From positions 27,428,001 through 27,492,000 of the forward strand of contig NC_134021.1 in NCBI RefSeq assembly GCF_040712315.1: DNA of 64,000 nucleotides, read 5' to 3'. The notes beneath the pieces were generated by a model. It saw nothing but the letters and a program-made list of their open reading frames with translations, was not told the DNA's origin and made no database searches. Positions within the stretch are counted from its first letter, which is position 1. Every line of letters begins with the position of its first letter. The DNA comes from Castanea sativa. Its lineage: Eukaryota > Streptophyta > Magnoliopsida > Fagales > Fagaceae. Of this stretch, positions 1 through 10,613 are shown piece after piece. The translations under genes and the position numbers were made by a program.

Positions 1-74
1 AAATAGTTAGAGAATATAAACTAATTTGTTGCATTTATATAAATTGTGTCATTTTTTGAAAATTTCCTCCAAAC

Positions 75-653
75 TAGGGGTGGCAAAATTTGACACGACC
101 CGCGAACCCGACACGACACGACACGAAATTAGCAGGTTATGGGTTGAGGCTTAACGGGTTCGTGTCATATTCAGGTTGACACGACTAACCCGTTTAATAA
201 ATGGGTTGGGTTAGGGTTGAACACATAGAACCTGTTTGACCCGTCTGACCCGTTTAATTAAATGATATTTTACCAATATACCCTTCAAACTCTAGGTATA
301 TAAACTTATTAGTTGTTGTGATTTATTTTCTTTGACATATTGTGATTGATTATTTGTGATATTGGGATATGCTTTAACTTTGAATGATTATTTGTGATGC
401 AGTTACTCGTTAGTTCTAAATTTTATATTAAAAATATTTATTTGTTTTTTTTTCATTAATTTTTATTTTTCATTTTGATAAAATCTGATAAACAGGTCGA
501 CACGACTGACCCGTTTAATAAATGGGTCGTGTTAGGGTTGAGAAATCTTGACCCGTTTAATAAACAGGTCGGGTTAGTGTTGACCTATGTAGTCGAATAC
601 TCATGACTTGACACGACACGAACCCGACACGCGAACACGAATTGCCACCCCTA
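75..653. mobile_element. hAT-type non-autonomous element (MITE-like)
   Basis: The element is 579 bp and bounded by the inverted ends TAGGGGTGGCAA and TTGCCACCCCTA. An exact 8-bp target duplication CTCCAAAC lies at 67-74 and 654-661, the duplication length typical of the hAT superfamily. Subterminal regions are rich in ACACGAC, CCCGTTTAAT and GGGTTAGGGTTGA motifs in both orientations. There is no transposase frame inside, so it would need a transposase in trans. The boundaries are seen directly; the hAT assignment rests on duplication size and end sequence. Confidence 0.88.
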
Positions 654-1824
654 CTCCAAACTGTCTTCTCATGAAACCTCAAGAGATTTTGGTGTAATTT
701 AGATTTATCTTTAAAAAAAATGTCAATTTAGCAAAATGTGATTAGTATAACATGCCCTCTCATAAAACCTCAAGGGAGTTAAGTCTAATTTGAATTTGAT
801 CCTTGTTGATGCCCATTTTTGCAAATCCATACCCAAAAGCCTATGAGGAAGAAAACTCAATAAGTTGCAAGACGAAAAGCAAGGCCCAAAGGCCCACTAA
901 GAAGACCAAAGAGCAAAAGAGGTCCAAAGGAAGAAATGTAAGGGAAAGAGATCTGCAGCAGAATACAAATCTGCTGCAGAATACAGCTTTGCCGCAGAAT
1001 ACAATTCTCTGGCAGAATGGCTTCGGCAGATAAAGACAAATTGAGCCCAAGACCCTTTTGATCCAATCAACATTATTTGGCCCACAAAGGTCCAAATCCT
1101 TTTGGATAAAAAAGATAGGCGTGAAAGCTAATATGAAGAAGCACGATGAAAAGAAACAAGGAACAGCAGGAAGTGTCAGCAACAGGAATCACGTAAAGGA
1201 AAAAAAAAAAAAGCCAAACCAAAGGAAATGACAAACGCAACAGGAAACGCATGAAGAAATAAAACAAAAAACACGCAGTAGAACGAGACGAAATTAATCT
1301 ACTATGGCAGAAACAGCGTGGGAACGAAAGGAGACAAAAACAGAAGACAATGAAGCAAGCACAGAAGGGTCGGAGCACCACCAACCTGTACCCAGCCAAT
1401 ACAAGGGAGGTGGGCCCACGGTCAAGGGGATTCAGAGGGCGTGGTTTGGTGGTGGGGGGAAAAGGGAGTCTATATTTGATTTTCTGCCATAACTTCTTTT
1501 GGGAATATACCTTATTGGGATGGTATCTTACCCAAAAGAAGTAATAGATGGTTGGGACCATCTGATGCATGCCATAGAGCTAGGTAGTGAGGTAGCCCAA
1601 TCCTTACCCATTTGAACCTAGAGATAGAGGTATACAGCAAGAACAAACAAAAAGGAATTTTGTCGTGAAATGAGTTGTGGTGCAGAAAACATGTACTGAG
1701 CAATGGCAGTGGTCGAGGCAACCAATGGGTTGGTGGGTAGTCCTAAAAGGATGCCCACAACAAACCAAAAACAGTTAGTGAAGCCTTAGGGGTAAAAGGG
1801 AGAAATCTCATTGAATTAGCTCAC

Positions 1825-1833
1825 TATAAAAGG
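1825..1833 (+). promoter_or_regulatory. LTR TATA box
   Basis: TATAAAAGG lies at the same relative place as TATAAAAAGG in the sister LTRs (6999-7008 and 28429-28438). It supports plus-strand orientation of this LTR family. Confidence 0.5.
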
Positions 1834-2736
1834 AGAAGGTAGCCATAGATGAAAGGGGGACCGAATAGAGGAAGCACCTGAAAGAAAAGACTCAAGTGAG
1901 AAAAACAACCTACGGCAAGAAAGTAGTAAGAAACTAAGAGTACAAAGAACGGAGAGAAAGAAAGAAAGTGGTAAAAAGAAGAGAGAAAACACGGCAGGAA
2001 TAGGGGCATGCATCAATAGACCACATTTTCCCTCCCTCTTAGCAAACCCACTCTTGGAAGTCTCCAAAAGTAATAGCTAGTAGCCATTTAGGCCTATTCT
2101 CCAAAATGCACAACTTTAATGGTATAAGCCTATGACAAGGTTGTTCAAGTTGGGGTTTGGGTTCCCTCTTGGTTTACTTATTTTTTGGAAAGATTCAGAA
2201 CTTGATTTCTATTGCAAATATATTTGATTTCTCTCATTAGAACTTATATCTGTTGTATTTAGTTATTCTGCTGTAACATGTTTTTTTTTTTATCACGTCT
2301 GCTGCATCAATTGTCCAGCTGTGGTATCTTTACTTGTTTTACTAGTCATTCTGCTGTAGCACCCGTTTATTATATTTACCATGTTAGCTATTATACTAGC
2401 TAAACCTTTTCTGCCAAAGCTTTCTTCTTTTTTTGTTATTACGTGTTATACTTTTGACTCATTATCCTGCCATAAGCATATATATACATAAATCTTGTTT
2501 CTCATATTCTACAGAATATATTTTATAGATGTATATGTGCATACGTATAAGTATATTTATGAATATGTGTATGTATATATTTGAGAATATGTTAACCCAT
2601 GTAAGCTAACATTTGCTTGATTGATATTTTCTTTGGGTTTTAAATTTGTTTTGTGCAGGAAGTAGAAAAGTATTTCTGCAATAAAAAAATGAAGAGTAGT
2701 CATTCACATTTTAGAAGGTTGTACTACACAGCAAAA

Positions 2737-2901
2737 GGCTTTAATGCACAGTAGACAACTTTATTGCACAGCAGAAGGCTTTACAGCAAACGGCTTTAAT
2801 GCACAGTAGACAACTTTATTGCACAACAAAATGCTTTATAGCAGACGGCTTTAATACACAGTAGACAACTTTATTGCATAGCAGAAGACTTTACAGCAAA
2901 T
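2737..2901. repeat. 55-bp tandem repeat, three copies, inside the LTR copy
   Basis: Units start at 2737, 2792 and 2847 with GGCTTTAAT(G/A)CACAGTAG, each 55 bp and differing by a few bases. The surrounding sequence keeps the same GCAGAA/GCACAG vocabulary, so the array probably grew within this LTR. Confidence 0.8.
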
Positions 2902-3185
2902 GATTTTACTGCACTGCAAACAGTGTTACTGCACAGCAGAAAAGTTAGACCTGCGGCAGAAACTGGAGAAAATTTCCTTCTGCGGCAGAAACAAGGAATA
3001 AGCCCACTTTGCAGCGTCTTCCCTTGGACTTAGACTCAATGTTTGCGCACAAACTGGCAGCGGTAGAATGGTACTTTGGAGCCCATTTTGCAGAATGCCA
3101 GACCCAACTTCCTTCTTAGAAAAAGCCTAGACCAAGCGTTGTCCAATAACATCAAAACGCGTGTCTAAGGTATAAGAAACATAAA

Positions 3186-3954
3186 AAGAACCCTCAATAA
3201 TCCCTTTTTTTAAAAAAAAAAAAATTGTTGAGTTAGCAAAATGTGTTCGGTATAAGTATAACATCCTCATTATATGGATTCACCACTGACATTATTTTTA
3301 TTATACACCAATTACAATATGTCTTCACAACAATTATAAAAAACATTAAAGAAATTTTTTGAGTTACTAAAACTTATCATCTTGTTAGGAGGCAATGTGT
3401 CATTGCACTCAACATAATTTTTGGGCACCAATCAATTGGTTTAAGTTAAATAGAAATGAAAAAAACATTGTTAAATCAACATAAAAAAATTTATTATATA
3501 TATTTTTTAAGTTTTAATTCTTTAAAAACATTTTTTTAAACATGTCATGTGCTTTTGTCAACAGTTGTTTTTTTGTTATTAAACAAAATAATGTCACAAG
3601 TTGGAATTGTAAACTCAATTTGTCATAAGATAAAAACTAAATAGTTTTAATTGAAAATATTTTCAACCAAAACTAAACAGTTGTGTTCTTTCTAACAATT
3701 GGTTGAAAAAGTTATGAATTTGCTATATTTTTTATATTAATATTAAATAATAACTTTGATTCACAATTTAAAATATTATTGTATAACAACTAAAATCAAC
3801 CTAAAAAATAAAGAAAAATCAAATTAAGTGTACAAAAAAAAATTTATAGAAATTATCAACTAAACCTACTCATAATAATTAAAAAAAAACTACTATCATT
3901 TTTTTATTAAAAAAAAAGAAAGTACTTGAAAATTATTTTTATGTAACTTTTAAA
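3186..3954. other. AT-rich stretch, nothing recognised
   Basis: Homopolymer A and T runs and no open frame of note on either strand. No element ends were recognised. Confidence 0.5.
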
Positions 3955-4540
3955 AGTTTGGGACGCTTCTCAAAGTTTTGAGGGATACCATAGTCATTTT
4001 GGTATTTTGCCTTCAAAATAGTTTTGGCTAGATTTTTGGTTATTTGATGTTTATGAGTTTTGTTTTTCCAATCATATTGGAGGTTTTGAATATATCTTGG
4101 TCTTTTGGGATGTTTTTAGAATATTTTGGAGATTAAATGATTACTTCTTTTATTCCAGAGGTTTTCAAAGCATTTTGATTATTTTAAAGTTTTTTGAACT
4201 ATAATTTCATCATCTTGGAGATTATGAGGGTATCTATGTCATTTTGAAGGTATCATGGTCATTTTCGATTCTTTTGGAAATTTTGAGGGATAATTTGTTT
4301 TTTTAGAGAGTTTCAACCCATGGTGTCCATTCTTAATGATAACTCTATATCATCAGACTAAGACACCAATTAGTTTTCAGTGTAAGTGGAGATTGAACCC
4401 CAAATCTCTTATTCAAGAGTTAGAGACTTTACCCTTGAGTTAATTGGAACCCACCTGAGGGATACTTTGCTTATTTAAAGTTTTAAGGTAATTTGGTCAT
4501 TTTGGAGGGTTTGAAAATATTTTTGTTGTTTTATAGGCAT
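3955..4540. repeat. Degenerate TTTTGG-rich minisatellite
   Basis: Phrases such as GGTCATTTTGGA, TTTTGAGGGATA and ATATTTTGG recur every 30-45 bp from about 3955 to 4290 and resume after the SINE at 4466-4540. The units are strongly diverged, so this looks like an old tandem array that was later split by the SINE insertion. Confidence 0.5.
4293..4455 (-). mobile_element. tRNA-derived SINE with target duplication
   Basis: On the minus strand the head carries a pol III A-box-like AACTCAAGGG (near 4433-4443) and a B-box-like GGGGTTCAATCTC (4389-4401). The element ends in a short A-rich tail at about 4293-4303. An exact 9-bp duplication TGAGGGATA flanks it at 4284-4292 and 4456-4464. Length 163 bp. 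Boxes, tail and duplication together make this a convincing SINE. Confidence 0.85.
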
Positions 4541-4543
4541 TAA

Positions 4544-4594
4544 GTGTGTGTGTGTGTGTGTGTGGGTGGGGTGGGACGGGGGGGGGGGGGGGGG
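4544..4594. repeat. GT microsatellite followed by a 17-G run
   Basis: (GT)n from about 4544 passes into GGGTGGGGTGGGACGGG and then an uninterrupted run of 17 G at 4578-4594. The plus strand is G-quadruplex-prone. This type of sequence is error-prone in assembly. Confidence 0.85.
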
Positions 4595-4714
4595 AGGGGG
4601 AGAACCCCAAAGTGCGTGACTAGGCCCAAAATAGAAACCCTAGAGGCCAAATGGAAGAGCCCAATCAAGGAAGCCTAGTTGATCAAAACGGGGTGAGCCT
4701 AGCCAAATTGTGTC

Positions 4715-4790
4715 TTGATTTGATGATAAAGAGCACAATCATTAGAAGCAGACGTCATAGGTTAAAACTCTATAATAAAAATAGTCATTT
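4715..4790 (+). mobile_element. Truncated SINE tail of the same family as 4293-4455
   Basis: TTTGATGATAAAGAGCACAA and the following bases resemble the 3' half of the SINE at 4293-4455 read in the opposite orientation (tGATGATAtAGAGtt..., then a GACaCCATgGGTTgAAACTC-like stretch). The pol III promoter head is missing. No duplication was identified. Confidence 0.5.
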
Positions 4791-5682
4791 TAATCTTAGC
4801 CCTCAAAGAACCTTGGGGACAGGTTAGAAGACTGAGGAAGAAAGAGATAGAAGCAAGATTATCAATGACCTTGAAACGAGCAAGAATGTCTTTCTAAATT
4901 CCTCATGTCTTAAGAAGTTGATAGCCATAAACTCCCCTCCTTGAAACCAACATTTCAAGTCCTTAGGCTATTTGGTGTGATCCACACAATGGATTCTCCT
5001 TATATCTGGAGATTAGAGATAACCAATCAAATTTAACCATGTATTTGAGCTGGACTTAGCTGAAAATGGTAAAATGGATTATATTAAGTAATCTGGACAG
5101 TGTTCCATTTTGGTATAAAAACGGTTGGAACCTAAATGACTAATCATTTGGTCAACAGTTAGATGGTTGGACCTTTTGCGTGGTTTTTCATATGATGAGA
5201 ATTATGTTTTAGGCAAAGGGCAATAAGGAGTCTTATTATTTTAAGTGCTATGTAACATGGGATGCTTATCAAAGATTACCTCTACATGCTAACCCATTTT
5301 GAGTTCAGGGAATTAGAGACCACATGTCAAACTTCATGTTTCTTTTATCAACTTTAAACCATTGGAGCTTTACCAAACATACTTATTGGCCCTCTAAACC
5401 ATGACTCCTAAGGTTTCCTTTATAAAGCTCATGTGCTTGGATCATTAGCTAAAAATGAGATAATTTGCTTTGGACTTGAATCATGGGCTTTGATGAGATA
5501 AATTGCCATGAGCTTAGATGATCTTATGGGTTGTGAGCCCAATTGAGCCCAAGTGATGAAGTAGAAGATTTGGGCCTTAAGCTCATTCCAAAAAGTAGAG
5601 AATAATGTGGGTCATAAGCCCATTATGTAATATAGAGAAGATATGGACAAAAGTTCACTCCATGATGTGAAGGTCTTGGCGG
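4791..5682. other. No gene; unassigned repetitive-looking sequence
   Basis: All frames are closed by frequent stops. The text resembles decayed retroelement sequence (repeated AGCCCA and GGGCCTTAAGC phrases near 5540-5640), but I cannot name a family. Confidence 0.4.
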
Positions 5683-7066
5683 TGTTGATGCTCATTTTTG
5701 ACAAAATGACCCAATGGCAAAAGAAGCCCAACAATATGATAAAGATAGAGAAGGAAAGTAGTGAAATAAAGACCATTGGGCTAGAATGTCAGGAATAATG
5801 ATCCCCAAGCCCACAAAATAATAAGTGGCCTGAGAGAAAGCAAGCGGGCCGAGGAAGCCCCAAAGAATGAAGTAGCAAGCCCATGGGAATTATAAGAGAT
5901 GGAAAGAAAGCAAAAATGGGCCAGAGGAGCCCAAAGAAAGAAATTAGTAAATGGGGTTGGTCTAAAGGCCAATAAACTCAAAAGCAAAGGATGTGGTAAT
6001 AGGGCCAAGGAAGCCCAAAAGATTTAGCAAAAGCCTTAGGAATGAAAGAGGTAGGAAAGAATGAGATGAGCTGAGAATGCCCAAAGAATGAAATGGGCCA
6101 AGGATGCCTAAAGAATGAAAGAGGCCGAGGAAACCTGAGGTATTGAATGGACTAGCCTGGTAGGAATGCTAGGCAGTAAAGACTAAAAGAATGAATAATG
6201 TAAAAAATTGCCATGGCAGGCGCTTCAGCTTGCAAGCCTAGAGGTAAAAACAAGGCAAAAAAAAAGGTGAATGATATCATAGCAGGAACGATGCAGTGAC
6301 GTGGCAGGAGCACCAGCTAGCCCACAGATAAGGATAAAAAGGGATATAGGCCAAGTCAAAGAAGGGAAAGCCCATACTTGAGCAATGCCTCCCAAAGATC
6401 AAATGGGATGCAAGGAATGAAAACCCAAAAACTCATTCACATCGCAAGAGTTAAACAAACACCAAAGCATGCAGCAAAATCAGACAAACCTAGAAGCAAT
6501 GGCAAATGTGTGAGAGCCAGAAAAGTAATGGACTTATATGGAAGTGGAGCACGCACACAAGGCTTAGGCACCACCTCCTTATACCTAGCTAATACAAGGG
6601 AGGTAGGCCACGGGTCAGAGGTAAGAAAGGGTGTGGTCTGGCAGTGGGGAGAAGAGGGAGCCTATTTTAGAGATCCCGCTCAAGTTCTTTTAGGGGAAAT
6701 GTCCTGTTGGGATGACATCTAATCCAAAAGTAGTAAACATGAGCTGGAATTACTAGATGCATGCTATAAAGGTTGGTAAAGGAGAAGTTTAACCTTTATC
6801 TAGATGGGAGTGTCAAGGAGAGTAAAAGAACAAAACAAAACCACTTTTGTCTGGGGATGAGGCATGGTACAGCCAACGCAATGTAGTGGTGGTGGTGGTT
6901 GGGCAACCGGCAAATTAGCGGGCAGTCTTGGAAGGACACCCACAACAAGCCAAAAGCAATTAAGGGGTAAAAATGGCAAATCCTGTCATGGAAGGCAGTA
7001 TAAAAAGGCCATAGATGTGCACAGTGAAAGGGGAGAGGAGAGGAAAAACGAAAGAGAAAAACTATA
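5683..7066 (+). mobile_element. Left LTR (truncated) of the mobile-domain retroelement complex
   Basis: Starts TGTTGATGCTC and matches the LTR at 18960-20235 plus 28333-28469 almost throughout, including GGCCCATGGG-like purine-rich text, CACCACCTCCTTATACCTAG and CAGTCTTGGAAGGACACCCA. The match stops near 7066, inside the purine-rich block that the other copy continues at about 29844. The distal third of this LTR and any primer-binding site are therefore missing here. No coding frame. In combination with the polypurine tract before 18960 it is probably the 5' LTR of that element; this pairing is inference. Confidence 0.7.
6999..7008 (+). promoter_or_regulatory. LTR TATA box
   Basis: TATAAAAAGG in the context GGCAGTATAAAAAGGCCAT, conserved at 28429-28438 in the sister LTR. 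Likely core promoter of the LTR. Confidence 0.55.
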
Positions 7067-7509
7067 ATACTCAAAAAAAGAAAAATTAAAAGGAAGGGTA
7101 TTTAAGTAAAACTTTTGTGGGGTCAATTTTATAATTTATAATTATAAAGGAGTTCTTAGAAAATAAGGTGGAAACCCTAGCTATATATAAGCTTATTAAA
7201 AGTCAACGTATATGGAGAGATATTTTGAGAGATGAGACTACCTAAAGGACTGAAGTAGAGAATGATTGACTACATCCTTGAGGTAAGAGCTTAAGAAATC
7301 TTGTTCTTTTGTCAAATTTAGATTTTATGTGGTATTAGAATATTTTTTTATGTGGGTATTTTGGCTAGTAGTGAAACTATTTAATTACTTGAGAGTTTTA
7401 ATGATGCAAACAATGAAAAGTTTGGATTTATTTTTTGGTAAACTAGACACTGTTACTGCAGATTTTTCTATGTTCAGTAACTTAATCTTTTTCTATACCT
7501 TCGTGCATT
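7067..7509. other. Unassigned AT-rich sequence
   Basis: Lies between the truncated LTR and the inverted-repeat arm. A 60-codon plus-strand frame at 7329-7511 has no recognisable motif. Nothing here matches the sister LTR. Confidence 0.4.
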
Positions 7510-7773
7510 AAGCGTAGAGAGATGCCGCATATTTTTCTTAAAGGGTTAGGTGTTTTGCACAGACTTTCTTTCAGTAACAGTGCTGAATTAGGGGACTTGA
7601 TAAAAAAAATAAAAAACTTTTGCGCCTAGGCTTTGAGTTCTGACATGCCATCATGAAAAAAGAAAAAAAGAAAAAGAAAAAGAAATAATGGTTGTTTTTC
7701 CCGTAAGGCCATGTGCCCTACTTGGAGTTATCATCTCAAAAGATGATAATGGTGGCAGGTGGCAGGAAGTAAA

Positions 7774-7842
<69 letters not shown>

Positions 7843-8051
7843 GTGGATTTTTGTGTGAGTTAATAATGAAGAAATTATTAGTTTTTTGTAGTCTCTATTT
7901 TGGCCGGGTACCATTATAAGTTTTTCTTGAATTATTTTGATTATTGAGTATAGTGCTTGAAAATTGTCTAGGTGATATCTAAGGATCTTAGAGAAAGTGT
8001 TAGGGAAAAGTTCTTTGTGGTGAGTTAGCTATGGTAAGTAACCTTATCCAT
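7510..8051. repeat. Left arm of a large inverted repeat
   Basis: Reverse-complementary to about 9973-10580. Shared landmarks include the AAGCGTAGAGAGA(A/T)GCCGCA block (7511 against 10550), GGCATGTCAGAACTCAAAG (7640 against 10440), the GGTGGCAGGTGGCAGG motif, and GTTCTTTGTGGTGAGTTAGC (8010 against 9998). An (AT)n microsatellite occupies 7776-7839 and has a shorter counterpart at about 10188-10215. The right arm has about 100 extra bases with a duplicated CTACCACCTGCCACC motif. A transcript through both arms could fold into a long hairpin. Confidence 0.8.
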
Positions 8052-8501
8052 TGTGATGTCCCAATTTGATTGATTGTGTGATGTGTGTGGGTGTGTGATG
8101 AGTCCTACATCGGGTATTTACTAGGTTGGACTGAGTTTTATTAACAACTGCAAGGAGCCTTAATTATGACTAGTCCTTTTGAGATATAGTGCAGATGTGG
8201 CTAGCGCTTTTCCTTGGGTCATTACATATGGTATCAGAGCCGATCCGATAACTCCGTGTGGGCTCAGAGACACTACTCCACAAAGTGGGCCCTAACGAGG
8301 ACGTTAGAGATTTAAGTGGAGGAGATTGTGATGTCACAATTTGATTGATTGTATGATGTGTGTGGGTGTGTGATGAGTCCCACATCGGGTATTTACTAGG
8401 TTGAACTAGGCTTTATTAACAACTGCAAGGAGCCTTAATTATGACTAGTCCTTTTAAGATATAGTGGAGATGTGGCTAGCGCTTTTCCTTAGGTTGTTAC
8501 A
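8052..8501 (+). mobile_element. TRIM (terminal-repeat retrotransposon in miniature)
   Basis: Two 175-bp direct repeats, 8052-8226 and 8327-8501, both begin TGTGATGTC and end TTACA. Just inside the first is TGGTATCAGAGCC (8229-8241), the primer-binding site complementary to plant initiator tRNA-Met. Just before the second is a purine tract AGTGGAGGAGAT (8315-8326). The 100-bp interior codes for nothing. The layout is that of a TRIM, mobilised in trans. I found no clear 5-bp target duplication (TCCAT on the left, TATGC on the right). Confidence 0.85.
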
Positions 8502-8905
8502 TATGCCATGCCCCGAACTGAACTATTAAGATGAGCACGTGACAACCGCCGCTCGCTTATAAAGTAAGCACCTTACAAGTGTGCAATGCCTTCTTAGCAA
8601 CTAAAGTTTATCCTCAAAAATTAAATAAATTAAATCCAAAATACCTCAAAATTTTCTTTATGAATAGATCTCCAATAATTTAATAGGAACAAAATCCAAA
8701 CCTTATGTACATAATGCCAATTGGCCAATAAATATAAAACTATTCGAAGACCATTCAATCCCAAAATCACTAAGCTTCTTGTCCTGCTCACAACACAACA
8801 TCAAAACTCCCAAAACTTGTTATTCTTCATAATCTGAAATTGGAGGGGAAAAATGGGTGAGCTGACAACTCAATAAGTAACCAAAATCCTAATAAGTTTT
8901 ATCAA

Positions 8906-9599
8906 GCAATAAATCTGTAAAGTATAAGATGTAATATGTGTTTTCAAAGTTATAATATACTATGTGATTTCAAAATACTGAAGAAGTTTCATAGTCTTAA
9001 AATAATAAATTGCACATAGATCACATACTTTAATCTTACAAATATATCATAGATGGTTTAGAAAAGAGTTAGTCTTCCATATATCAAAAGATATAACTTA
9101 TAATAGGTTCTAAAAACACATAAGTAGTTTTAATGACTCAAATTAGTTCAAATACTCAAACATTTTCAAAATAACATATGTAGTTTCAAGGACTCAAAAT
9201 AGTTCAAATATTCAAATGTAATTCATATTCTTAACAATCTTATAACTACGGTCACGCTATATCCCCGTGACTAGGCATAGCAATAGATTTGTAAAGTAAT
9301 AAGATATAATACGAGTTTTCAAAAGTTATGATATACTATGGGTTTTTAAAAATAACTAAAGAAGTTTCATAGTCTTAAAAAAATAAGTTGCAAATAGATC
9401 ACATATTTTAATCTTACAAATATACCATAGATGGTTTAGGAAGTAATCAGTTTTCCATATATCAAAGCTATAACTTACAATAAGTTCCAAAAATACATAA
9501 GTAGTTTTAATGACTCAAAATAGTTTAAATATTCAACGTAAATTCATATTCTTAACAATCTTATGACTATGGTCACGCTATATCCCCGTTACTAGACAT
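8906..9599. repeat. Long tandem duplication, units of about 374 and 320 bp
   Basis: Both units start GCAATA(A/G)AT(C/T)TGTAAAG (8906 and 9280) and end around GGTCACGCTATATCCCCGT. The second copy has several deletions and numerous substitutions, so the duplication is not recent. Confidence 0.85.
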
Positions 9600-9600
9600 C

Positions 9601-9746
9601 AGAGTACCAATAAATAACCTCCATTAGCTGGGTATCAGAGTACCAATGAAACACCCCCATTGGTTTGGGTATCAGAGCATCAATGAATAACCCCCATTGG
9701 TTTGAGTATTAGAGTACCAATAAATAACCCCTATTGGCTGGTTATC
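9601..9746. repeat. 36-37-bp tandem repeat, four copies
   Basis: Units begin at 9601, 9637, 9674 and 9711 with AGAGTACCAAT and contain ACCCCCATTGG. They are contiguous, with no spacers. Confidence 0.85.
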
Positions 9747-9972
9747 AGAATAAATTCATAGTCAGATTGTTCATAATCATATATATGAAATCATATTTTC
9801 TAACAAAAATATATCTTCTTCAAGCATGTATATAAAAATCATATACTCAATATTAAAATATATTTGTAATAATCCCTTACTTGAAATCAGTAATACAATA
9901 GAAATAAAAATTCTCACAATTATAAACAATTTTCAGTAGCTAAAAATACATTAATATAAGCAAAATAAAACC

Positions 9973-10613
9973 CAATTAGGATAAGGTACCTCAGCTAACT
10001 CACCACAAAGAACTTTTCCCTAACACTTTCTTTAAGATCCTTAGATATCACCTAGACAATTTTCAAGCACTATACTCAATAATCAAAATAATTCAAGAAA
10101 AACTTATAACGGTACTCGGCCAGAAGAGAGACTACAAAAAACTAATAATTTCTTCATTATTAACTCACAAAAAAATCCACATATTCAATATATATATATA
10201 TATATATATATATATCATTTACTTTCTACCACCTGCCACCCTTAGTTCACTTTGAGATAAGAACAAGACTAGATACATGACAATATCATCTAAATTAAAT
10301 CACCTGGGCTTTACGGATAATTTTTTTTTTTCTACCACCTGCCACCATTATCATCTTTTGAGATGAAAACTCCAAGTAGGGCACATGGCCTTATGGGAAA
10401 ACAACCATTATTTCTTTTTCTTTTTTCTTTTTCATGATGGCATGTCAGAACTCAAAGCCTAGGTGCAAAAGGATTTTTTTTTTTCAACAAGTCCCCTACT
10501 ACGATACTGTTATTGAAAGAAAGTCTGTACAAAACACCTAACCCTTTAAGAAAAATATGCGGCTTCTCTCTACGCTTAATAATAGTTCTAAAAGCCCATC
10601 TTTCACGAAGATT
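9973..10613. repeat. Right arm of the inverted repeat, up to the plastid junction
   Basis: Mirror of 7510-8051. It ends where plastid ndhH sequence starts. The last 160 bases encode the non-NdhH tail of the ndhH-fused frame, and that tail is also in the left arm, so it belongs to the repeat and not to the plastid insert. Confidence 0.75.

Larger units (their letters stand above)
804..3185 (+). repeat. Solo LTR-like copy of the 5683/18960 LTR family
   Basis: The copy begins TGTTGATGCCC like the LTRs at 5683 and 18960. Blocks are shared with both, such as the stretch around 1370-1450 (CCACCAACCTGTACCCAGCC, then a GTGGTTTGGTGGTGGGG-like run), a TATA box, and purine-rich sequence around 1880-2000. 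No coding frame is credible. The right end is approximate because I could not find a clear terminal CA with a matching target duplication. It looks like a solo LTR or a decayed fragment. Confidence 0.6.
8502..9972. repeat. Spacer of the inverted repeat; probable LTR fragment of another retroelement
   Basis: Starts TGCCATGCCCCGAACTGAAC, which resembles the start of plant gypsy LTRs (family recall only). It contains no coding frame. Its interior holds a long tandem duplication (8906-9599) and a 36-37-bp array (9601-9746), described separately. Confidence 0.45.

Noticed and set aside
1073..1570. 165-codon minus-strand frame
   Set aside because: Low-complexity Phe/Leu/Ser/Cys-rich product of purine-rich LTR text on the other strand; no motif, and it is not preserved in the sister LTRs.
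7651..7914. Frame with a long Ile-Tyr run
   Set aside because: Translation of the (AT)n microsatellite.
9601..9746. Possible CRISPR-like array
   Set aside because: Units are contiguous and degenerate with no spacers, and the context is a plant nuclear genome.
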